From the NCBI GenBank assembly GCA_009823505.1, contig VZQC01001057.1, forward strand, positions 20,312-84,311: a stretch of DNA of 64,000 nt, given 5' to 3'. The notes under the pieces were generated by a model. It saw nothing but the letters and a program-made list of their open reading frames with translations, was not told where the DNA came from and did no database searches. The number at the start of each line of letters is the position of its first letter. Within the stretch, counting starts at the first letter, position 1. The stretch comes from Rhizomys pruinosus (taxonomy: Eukaryota; Chordata; Mammalia; Rodentia; Spalacidae). Positions 55,735 to 64,000 of the stretch are shown here, in pieces. Both the position numbers and the translations under genes were made by a program.

Positions 55735-55895
55735 AGATCATTGCAGAAAACATATGAGATTAGAAGGACAAGTGATATTATTCTTGTTTTACAGATGGAG
55801 ATCCTATGACTCAAAAAGGATTTACTATAGGCTACGGAGCTCAAAGAGTATGTATCAAGACTGAAACGCAAATGTCCTGAGTCTAAATCCCTTTC
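55735..55895 (-). repeat. MIR SINE fragment, antisense
   Basis: TTCTTGTTTTACAGATGGAGATCCTATGACTC and GGAGCTCAAAGAGT...GAGTCTAAATCC follow reversed MIR order. Confidence 0.68.
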
Positions 55896-56120
55896 TATAA
55901 ATCCTCTGTGCAAAGCTATAGTTTGCCCTTCACTATCCTACCTTGTAACAGTAAAAAGTAATATCCAAATAAAATTACACATTGGTAGTCTTTTTGATTA
56001 AGAGACAGGGTAGGCATAGCCTTACACAGAACTTACCATTGCTATTTCTCAAGCAAGTATGCATAAACCAACCTACCCCTACCCAATGTGTTTTGAGGAG
56101 GACTGGGATTTTGCATTTCT

Positions 56121-58112
56121 TTTTTTTTTTAATTTAATTTTTATTGATGCTTTGTGCATTTCATACATTATTTGCCAATTCAGTTCAGGCTTATTTCCCT
56201 TTCCCTCCCCCCCCACCCCAACCCCATCCCAGATCATGCATTCTGCCATAACTGTCCTGCATATTTCTCTCAGTTTTTTTTTCATTTATTTATTTAATAA
56301 GTGATATCCATGAGTACAAGCATACTTCATGAAAAACCAATCTGCAGGCGGTTGTGTCCAAACCCCTACAGCCCCACCCACCAGTGGGGGGTGACAGGTT
56401 GTTTGGTTCGAAATTCAGTTTGATCAAATGAGTGATCCAGACTATACATTGCGGTAGTGTTCATCACCATTCACCCCAGGTGCAGCCTTTACTTCTACCA
56501 TGCCCCCTCTTCTGCAGATTGTTCCTAGGCCTTTTAGAAAAGGGCACAGGGATGAGAAGCAAAACAGTCCATTTTCTCTGGAGCTGTTGACTTGGACTCT
56601 GGTCAATTCCTGGCTGTTTCTTTTTCATGGGCTGACCGTTTTGTCCAGGAATAACTTGATCCTACTAATGAAGCAACAAGCAATTAGATAATATAGGCAT
56701 TTAAACAGTAATAAATATTTTTATGGGTAAGGGTTATTTAGCATAGGGCACTATGGGTGGTATTTTAATCCATGAATGACATTTTCCCCCCTGTTGAAAA
56801 ATATGGCAGGTTCTTACTGTGGCTTATAACATTTCCTAACCTGTAGAGGAGTAAGCTTGTGGCAACAGGCTTGGGTTATTCCTCCAAGGAAGAGATCCAA
56901 TTAGCCCCAATTAGATTTGGGGAATATACAGGCACAATGGCTGCCTCGGCTGCACAGTATGTCCAGGCAGATGAAGGTGTAGCTGGTGCTGACGTTGGAG
57001 ACTTGCTTGACTCAGGAGACCCGTATTTTTGCCTTATGGGTTTAGTGGCCTTTGGTAGCACTCTCTGGCATTCCAGAGGTCATCTGTACACTTGCAAGTA
57101 AAGTCTCAATACATCCCTCAGTGTTACGTCAGTTTTCGGCAGCATGGTCTTAGCGCCTCTCCTTTTCATGCAGGTAATCCAACTTGGAGGCAAGGAGCCT
57201 TTCCTTTTTGTGGGGCCTTGGATCCCCCTGGCCAACATCCCGCCTGGTAGAACAATCCATTGCTGAGTCAAAGATCCTGCATTAATAATCTTTGCCTAAG
57301 TGCATAGCCAAGGACTTTAGTATTATGTTTGGGTTCTGAACAGAGAATAATCCTTTTCAAAGTTCTTATGTCTATTAGTCAATTAAAGAAGGCCGTTTTA
57401 CACCGGTTTTTATAATAGATTACCTCTATAATAGTTTGTCCTCCAACTTACAGTTGGAGAACGACCTCATCATCGTCATATTTTCCTTGTTCTATGGAGG
57501 GGAAGGCAAGAAAGTGCTCTCATATCAAACCTTTGTGGCACCTAAAGGTAAGTGTCATTGACTCATTATAAATTGTTGTTTCATGTAGGATCCACTGAGG
57601 GGTTCGATGTTTATGGGCAATCTGAGGCGTTTGTCTTTCCTTTCAATGTTCAGTATGGGTCACCAGGAGCCCTTTTCCGTTGCCACTTTTTGGGACATCC
57701 TACTCGATGCAAAAGCTGTTCTTTTCTGTATCCTTTCTTTCTTCAGCCGTTACGTTGGTGACATTTTGGTCCTGTTGGAACTAACAAATCTTTTCCCGTG
57801 TTAGTTTGTTAAGATTTGAATGCAAGGTTTGTGACGAAAAGGTTTCATGTCTTTCTGTTGCCACCACCCCCTTTTATTTTAAAGGTGGTGAGTCTCCATA
57901 AGACAGTTGTATTATACGTGACTATAGGGTGGAATCAAGCACAGATTTCATCAAATCCCCATGTTTTGTTTTGGGTGACTGAATGTCATTAACTTGGGAA
58001 GAAATGGTATTGGCACATATAAATTTTCTCTATAATTTCTCTGTTACAGTATCACCTTGTAGCATTCTCTTTAAGGATGATTTAATGTAAAAATAAAGTT
58101 TTGCTTCCCCAA
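56121..58112 (-). mobile_element. L1 extended 3' UTR, third copy (TSD-flanked, 5'-inverted)
   Basis: Perfect 16-bp TSD GGGATTTTGCATTTCT at 56,105-56,120 and 58,113-58,128 brackets a 1,992-bp insertion with a T-rich tail at the low end. Read antisense it parallels 12,656-14,460: G-tract, AACCGCCTGCAGATTGG, AAGAGGGGGCATGG, TTCCTGGACAAAACGG, ACTGTGCAGCCGAGG. The last ~100 bases (58,013-58,112) match 12,565-12,655 in the opposite sense, as expected for a twin-primed insertion with an inverted 5' end. Minus-strand open frames at 57,271-57,080 and 57,061-56,876 are of unknown meaning. Confidence 0.9.
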
Positions 58113-58277
58113 GGGATTTTGCATTTCTAAAAGAGGGTCAGAGGCTGAGATTCCCTAACAGGAAAGACACCAGTGTTTCAGTGCTGGCACTCCACTAAAT
58201 CCATGAATAATTCTGTGCCTGGTTATCTTTCGTTTCCGTTCTTTTCGTTTTTCTTATTTCTTGTGGTCCTTTCTGTC

Positions 58278-58465
58278 TTTTTTTTTTTTTTTTTTTTTTT
58301 TTTGTTTTGGTTTTTTTTTGACTTTTCGAGACAGGGTCTCCCTGTAGCCCTAGCTGTCCTGGAACTCAGTCTCTAGACCAGGCTGGCCTTGAGCTCACAA
58401 AGATCTACCTGCCTCTACCTCCCAAGTGCTAAGATTAAAAGCTTGCACCACCATGCCTGGCTTGT
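58278..58465 (-). mobile_element. B1 SINE with long T tail
   Basis: T run of about 25, GAGACAGGGTCTCCCTGTAGCCCTAGCTGTCCTGG, GACCAGGCTGGCCTTGAGCTC, GTGCTAAGATTAAAAGC. The long pure tail suggests youth. Confidence 0.95.
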
Positions 58466-58796
58466 GCATTTTCTTACACTTTGTAGGCCCAAATTAACGA
58501 ATATCTTCATTTTTAAAAAGTATGCACATGAAATTTTGATTTATGCATAGTAAGTATACATATGAAGGAGGTAAAGAGCATTGATTTGGTATATGTGTAC
58601 ATTATGTAGTGATCAAATCCCGGTGTAACTGGCAATAACTACCTCCTTGAACATGTATTGTTTCTTGGTGATGAGAATCTTCAAAAATCCTCTAGCTATT
58701 TTAGCATATATAGTATATTGTACTACATTTAGTCTACTCTTCCATAAAACATTAAAGTCTACTGTCTAACCATAACTTTATACTTATCCATCATCC

Positions 58797-59200
58797 TAGT
58801 TTGTCTTCCATTGCTGTGACAAAACACTCCGACCAACACCAACTTGTGGAGGAAAGGGTTTATTCAGCTTACATCTCCTTGGTCACAGTTCTCAGGGAGC
58901 CCAAGGTAGGAACTCAGGGCAGGAACCTGGAGGCAGGAGCTGAAACAAGGCCATGGAGGAATGCTGTTCACTGGCTTGTTCCCCTGGCTCATGCCCAGCC
59001 TGCCTTCTAATACCATACACAACCACCTGCCCAGGGTGGCACCACTCATTGTGGGCTGTGCTCTCCCACACTGCTCTACCATCAAGACAATACTCCACAG
59101 ATGTGGCCACAGGACAATCCAATGGAGCCAATTCCCCAATTGAGGCTCCCTCAACCCAGGTGTGTCAAGTTGACACTAAAGCTATCCAGCACATCCATCA
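58797..59200 (-). repeat. Rodent-wide interspersed repeat, antisense
   Basis: ATTGCTGTGACAAAACACTCCGACCAACACCAACTTGTGGAGGAAAGGGTTTATTC start, GCAGGAACCTGGAGGCAGGAGCTG, GGCTCATGCCCAGCC, CCAATTGAGGCTCCC and GTGTCAAGTTGACACTAAAGC end. Most complete copy here. Open frames in it (58,864-59,261) are not genes. Confidence 0.82.
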
Positions 59201-59284
59201 ATTTCTTCCAGCTCCCCCACTTCCAACTCTTCTCAAACACTTCAACCCTCAACTTTCATGAGAATAACACTTTTTAGCTTTCTC

Positions 59285-59500
59285 ACAAAGGAGAGATCAA
59301 GTGGTGTTTGTCTTTCTGTACTGACATATTTCACTTAGCAACATGATCCCTGATTTCATCTGTGTTTTGTACATGAGAGAATGGCACACTATTTTTGGAT
59401 GAATAGTATTTTACTATGAATATAAATCATATTTCTTATCTACTCATCAACTAATTGGTTACTGTTACCAGTAGTGCAATAAACACGGCTACACAGATTT
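59285..59500 (-). mobile_element. Ancient L1 3' end, antisense
   Basis: CACTTAGCAACATGATCCCTGATTTCATC, GAATAGTATTTTACTATGAATATAAATC and AGTAGTGCAATAAACACGGCTAC follow reversed ORF2-end order. Confidence 0.7.
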
Positions 59501-59679
59501 TATTCGTTATAGTTATAAACTTTTATTCAATATATTATTATATGAGGCTATTCTCTTGCTTTATATGACCTCAAAGCACTGGGAAGTTGCAATGTAGTGA
59601 CTGGAGCATAAAGAAGGGATTCTTACTTATCAGGACGTATCTAGCAAAACATACAAGAACTTAAGCATGATTTGAACAA

Positions 59680-59930
59680 ACATATTCAGTGTGGCTAGCA
59701 TTTACTATGCACCAGACATTGTGCTAAATGTTTTATATGAATTATTTCATTTTCTTATCAGTTAATGACACAAGACATACTTCGTGCCCTTTGTAACCAG
59801 TGAGGAAACTGAAATTCTGACAGATTATTTTTCTCAGTGTCACAAAGCCAGGAAGTCATTTGTATAGTCTAGGCTACATATGATAGCCTTGGAGCTAAAT
59901 CCTCTTTCTGTTGACACCACAGTGTGTGAT
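59680..59930 (-). repeat. MIR SINE, antisense
   Basis: AGCATTTACTATGCACCAGACATTGTGCTAAATGTTTTATATGAATTATTTCATTTTC, AACCAGTGAGGAAACTGAAATTC and CACAAAGCCAGGAAGTC: near full-length reversed MIR. Confidence 0.88.
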
Positions 59931-59999
59931 AGGCAACTTTCCCCCTTTTAGCCCTCCCAATAACAAGCTGATATTAAAATGACAAAAACATCACCAGGC

Positions 60000-60415
60000 T
60001 CCTTGCCTTTGTAGTCATAACAACAGCATAGCACTGGCACAAAAATAGACCCATAGATTAATGGAACAAAACTGAAGACACCTGATATTTGACAAAGGAG
60101 TCAAGAACATTAATTGGAGGAAAGTTAGCATCTTCAGCAAATGGTGCTGGCTAAACTGGATCACCACCTGTGGAAGAATGAAAGTAAACCCTTATCACCT
60201 TGCACAAAAATCACCTCCAAATGGATCAAAGACTTCAATCTGAAACCCTGAAACTTAGAAGACAACATCAGCAGTAACCTACATGATATAGGTATAGGAA
60301 AGGACTTTCTAAATTGGACAGTAGTTGCTCAGAAACAATCAACAAGTGGGACCTTATTAATGTAAAAAGCTTCTGTATAGCAAAGGAAACAACCAAAGAA
60401 TTGAAAACTCACAAG
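60000..60415 (+). mobile_element. L1 ORF2 fragment, sense
   Basis: ACAGCATAGCACTGGCACAAAAATAGACCCATAGAT, ACCTGATATTTGACAAAGGAG, AAATGGTGCTGGCTAAACTGGATCACC, CAAATGGATCAAAGACTTCAATCTGAAACC, AACAAGTGGGACCTTATTAATG, GCTTCTGTATAGCAAAGG. Clear ORF2 region between the reverse transcriptase and the C-terminus. Decayed. Confidence 0.88.
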
Positions 60416-61899
60416 GTTTGTGTCCTCATTTCATTGCTTAGGGTACATAATAGTTGGGCACAGATCTGATGTTGAGCAAAAGATAAAAAGTAGAAAGAAA
60501 TGTGAATTTTGCTGAATATCTGTTCTTCAATGTCATGTTACATATTTTATGTAACCAATTATAATATTCAGTTTCCATAGCTTGTCGTACATGGTAGATG
60601 TTTCATACTTGTTTGAAGAGATAATTGAGAACAATTAGAACCCAACCCCAATGTAGACAGAGACAGCAAATGGCAAAGATATGATTGTAGTAATTAAGCT
60701 GGATGTTGGCAAGAGTTAGTCAGGATAAAGCATTTGTCATAGCCAGCTCAGAGGACTTGTCATATCCTGGGGAGACAAGTTGAGTCCTTAAGGTGAGTCT
60801 TTGGTGAGTCTTTGATTGCAGGCTTTGATTTTCTAGTGTTATATCATTGTCATTCATGCCCCTACTGAACACTCAAAATTACCCAGGGAAGTATGCATGA
60901 GGAGCCACTTAAGGAAACTCTTCCTCCTGGTCCCCACTGATTAGCCTTGCTTCAGTGTGACTGCACAGGTGAGCTTCGCCCTCTTCTTCCTTACCTCCAT
61001 AGCCACTATTCCCTTGTATCTGGTACATGACTCTGCACTTCCATGTCTTTCTTTCTTAGCAATGTGCCATTACAAAGATTATTTTTATAAGGTTTTCTGA
61101 TTGTCAATCCAATTCAGTTGAGCTGATTTTTCCTCTTCGCTATCAGATAGACTTCTTTTTTAATTTTTATTTATTTTTTTAAGGGATTCACAATATAAGA
61201 ACACAGTTGTTAGACTTCCTTTTTTAAGCCAATTTTTTATTGATTCTCCGTGGAGATAGACTTCCTTTTGACTTCTATGACCAACATCTTCTGTGTAGCC
61301 ATGTTCAGTACTATGCTTTAACACATTACCATATTGTCAATGCTGTTCTTGCAGCTACGGGTTGTCCCTTCTGCAATAGGTCTAGTGAACACAGTGTTCC
61401 TTAGTTCCTTATGTTAATTCCATGTCATTACTCACTATTTCTGTTATCTCCCGGTCAAACTCACCCCACTTTTAAATCTCACCTGTTCTCATGCATGAGC
61501 CCTCTGGCTTCTTATCCAAGCTGAAGGCAGGTTTAATAAATCTATGCTCCTGATTAATATCCTTTCCTTCTATGGCTGTTCCTTCTTTGTTAGTATACGA
61601 CATTCTGTAGTTTTGCTTTGCATCTGCTGGTCAGTCTGAACTATGAAAGCACAGTGGTCATTTCCCTGTGCTTATTCTCTAAGTACTCATTAGGGAGAGG
61701 CATATTGATGCTCTTATTCTACACAGTAGCTGTTCTCATCCACAGCCCATCTTAGGAGCTAAGACATGAGGGAAACACTTAGGAACATCCTCATGAAGAC
61801 ATCACAAAATCATTCTCTCTCCATGCTCATATTACCCTTACATCCAATGCAGTAAAGTGTAAGAAATATGGATAGATATGTCTGTCTCTATCCATGTCT
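60416..61899. other. Intergenic DNA, nothing coding recognised
   Basis: Balanced composition in 60,600-61,060 and 61,290-61,700 without SINEs. Around 61,144-61,275 the text AGATAGACTTC(C)TTTT appears at both ends of a ~110-base T-rich piece, resembling a very short retro-insertion. No gene recognised. Confidence 0.4.
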
Positions 61900-62080
61900 C
61901 AGGCATTATGCTAGGAATTTTAAAATGATTATGCCTTGCATCATCTTCATAGCATGGAAGTCAGAGTGTGCTATCCCCAATTTGCAGATGCAGAAACTTA
62001 GGCATTTAGTGGTTTGGTGATTTGCACAATTTTATAGAGCTTGTCTATAGTGGAACTTGGCTTTCAATTCACTACCATCT
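61900..62080 (-). repeat. MIR SINE, antisense
   Basis: CTCAGGCATTATGCTAGGAATTTTAAAATGATTATGCC, CCCCAATTTGCAGATGCAGAAACTTAGGC. Reversed MIR. Confidence 0.75.
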
Positions 62081-62401
62081 GATTATGAAACTCCCTTTAT
62101 TCTACTTTACACTGTTCCATTTTAATGCAAGACACTGCCTCTCTCCACACCCTGAGAGCTCAGTTTCTAAACAAAATCCCTTTCTGATAAATCTTGTCTC
62201 TTAAATTTATAGTAACTTCAGCCTCCTAAGGCCCACTCTTTTTCTCATATCTGCTTTGCTAACTGAGGTTTTGTGTTAAGCCTAATCAGGTCATTAAATC
62301 AACTGATCAACTATATTATACAGAACTTTACACCAGATACAAGAGTGAAAAGAAACTATCAAGAAGAAATCTATGGTGAACATTCATTTAGAGAAGACAG
62401 A

Positions 62402-62556
62402 AAGGCTAGGAATGGTGGTACAAACCTTTAATCCCAGCAATCTGGAGGCAGAGACATGAATCTCTGTGGTTTGAGGCCAGCCTGGTCTACATAGAGAGTT
62501 CCAGGCCAGCCTGGGATACTTAACAAGATCCTATCTCAAAAAAAAAAAAAAAACAC
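62402..62556 (+). mobile_element. B1 SINE
   Basis: GGCTAGGAATGGTGGTACAAACCTTTAATCCC start, GAGGCCAGCCTGGTCTACATAGAGAGTTCC and an A16 tail. Some CpG decay. Confidence 0.95.
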
Positions 62557-62604
62557 CCCACAGGTAAACAAAGATGAAGACAGAAGACAAGCTAAATTAT
62601 TATT

Positions 62605-62860
62605 GAGTTAGCATTTACTGCCTGCTTTGGGTCAGTTATCTGATTGATAACTCATTTAATTCTCACATGTAATCTGTGAAGTAGTTCTCAATCTAGCCTC
62701 TTAGAACACTAAGCCACACTACTGCACCTATGTGAGGTAATTCTTACAGTTGCTACCATTTTACAGATAAGAAGATAGTAGGTAAAAAAAAAAGTAAATG
62801 TGACCACATACTTGCTGAATGGCAAATAAAGAATTATATCTAGGCTTTGTTCTATGTCCA
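62605..62860 (-). repeat. MIR SINE, antisense
   Basis: TAGCATTTACTGCCTGCTTTGGG, AACTCATTTAATTCTCACATG, CCATTTTACAGATAAGAAGATAG. Reversed MIR, extended by insertions. Confidence 0.72.
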
Positions 62861-63560
62861 AAGACCTTGTGAGTTTTCGTATTTAATGTACTGCTTTCTG
62901 AAGTGCAACATCAAGGAATGTAAGATGTTATGCTGCTGTTCAAGACAAGGGGAAGAAAATGGACTGGGATCATCTGAAGTTACCTAGTAAGATATAGGCA
63001 GCTTGAGGTAAGTCTATGTACAGCAAGGAGCAGTGGGCATGGGCAAGAAAAATGAGAGAGGAATGAAAAGAACTGGAGATCAAAGACTTGTAGCAGGACC
63101 TCAATGTGTTAAGACGTGGCTGATCTAGAGCAAGATGTATGGTCTATTTGGAATTAAAATACACTGCTCAAATGAAGAGACAGTTGGAAGATTTGGTATC
63201 TGTTACAACTTTCTTTATAGGTCTCATTAACACATACATAATTGCTTTCTGCCACATGTACCACATGAAGAAAAGATCAGTCCCTTATTCCCATAATTTG
63301 GTCTTGAAGGCCAAATATATGAAATGTTTTCAAGTCTAAAGGACAATTCAAGTAACAAATTCTCAAATTCAAAAGTAGCATATCTATTAATATTTTCATC
63401 AGAACAATATAAAAGAAATGTAAAAAAAAACCCCATTCCACACTCACTTGAAATTGGATTAAACCATTCTAAATAGAATAAAGAAAAAATGAACAGAAAT
63501 TATAACCTAGTTGTACCTTACTTTGCCCTATGGTCAACATGATATTTACAGAAATGTCAA
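62861..63560. other. Intergenic DNA
   Basis: No repeat or gene recognised; the 66-codon frame at 63,139-63,339 has no domain. Confidence 0.4.
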
Positions 63561-63566
63561 GGCTTG

Positions 63567-63790
63567 GGAGTTGGCTCAGTGGGAAACAGTGTTTTCTGTA
63601 CAGACCTGAGTTAGATCCCTAGCATCACCTAAGAGCCACATGTGGCTGCATGCATACCTGCAACCCCAGTGCTGGGGGGGAGGGCAGAGAAAATAAGATC
63701 TCTGAAATTTGCTGGCCAGCCAGTTTAGCCAAAAGACCAAAGCCCAGGTTCATTGAGAGTCCCTGTCTCTGTGGTATTACTAAGCTACAT
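63567..63790 (+). mobile_element. RSINE1/B4-type SINE
   Basis: GGCTTGGGAGTTGGCTCAGTGGGAAACAGTG head, GACCTGAGTTAGATCCC B box region, CCTGCAACCCCAGTGCTGG and TGCTGGCCAGCCAG...GGTTCATTGAGAGTCCCTGTCTC. Composite tRNA/7SL SINE order. Confidence 0.88.
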
Positions 63791-63966
63791 TACTGAGATG
63801 CTTAAAGAAGAAATACTCTGACTCTTATCATTCATTTTAAGGCCAAGTGTGGACCTGAACTGCTGAGCACCCATTCTTTCTGATATCTCTCAGAACTGTG
63901 CCTCCACCCAAGGTCTTTCTCATTCTGTTATTGAAACAATATCTCCTGAAAAAAATTGGGAAGTAG

Positions 63967-64000
63967 GGCTGGAGAGATGGCCTAGCAGTGAAGAGCGCCA
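63967..64000 (+). mobile_element. Start of a B2 SINE cut by window end
   Basis: GGGCTGGAGAGATGGCCTAGC is the exact young-subfamily B2 head; the rest lies outside. Confidence 0.92.

Noticed and set aside
58864..59261. Several overlapping frames of 60-102 codons
   Set aside because: All lie in the rodent-wide interspersed repeat at 58,797-59,200.

Overview
The window is nuclear DNA from a muroid rodent, most likely a cricetid or another non-Mus/Rattus lineage. Evidence: dense tRNA-derived B2/B3 SINEs, 7SL-derived B1, B4/RSINE1 composites, Lx-like L1 3' ends, and a rodent-wide repeat ending in AATAAACCCTTTCCTCC-type sequence. Ancient MIR, L2 and L1 fragments lie underneath. I see no intact cellular protein-coding gene, tRNA or rRNA gene, CRISPR array or operon. 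Short open frames are mostly SINE heads, L1 remnants or chance. Family names come from recognition by eye, not from a search.

Layout. 1-8.3 kb: AT-rich sequence with truncated L1 3' ends, a B2, a B3 and simple repeats. 8.3-14.5 kb: a long, decayed L1 (ORF2 from the endonuclease domain onward) bounded by a 12-bp target-site duplication (TSD) and carrying about 2 kb of extra sequence inside its 3' UTR. 15.3-18.05 kb: a second L1 with 5' UTR, ORF1 and the ORF2 C-terminus but lacking the middle. 18-34 kb: AT-rich DNA with many SINEs, ancient L1 and a probable inverted (twin-primed) Lx. 34.8-38.15 kb: a processed pseudogene of a C2H2 zinc-finger gene (C-terminal part, probably ZNF217), invaded by a young L1 and two B2s. 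39-49 kb: L1 3' UTRs, B1s and the rodent-wide repeat. 49.8-52.1 kb: the longest repeat-poor stretch. 52-64 kb: nested L1/B2, L2, MIRs and a 1,992-bp TSD-flanked insertion (56.1-58.1 kb) that is another copy of the extended L1 3' UTR.

The main finding is that three places (12.3-14.46, 45.7-46.25 and 56.12-58.11 kb) share an L1 3' end with a non-standard internal segment of about 2 kb. Other L1s here have a 3' UTR of only about 400 bp. An L1 lineage seems to have captured and spread a passenger sequence. The second notable locus is the zinc-finger retrocopy, whose 5' end looks fused to a transposon fragment inside the same TSD.
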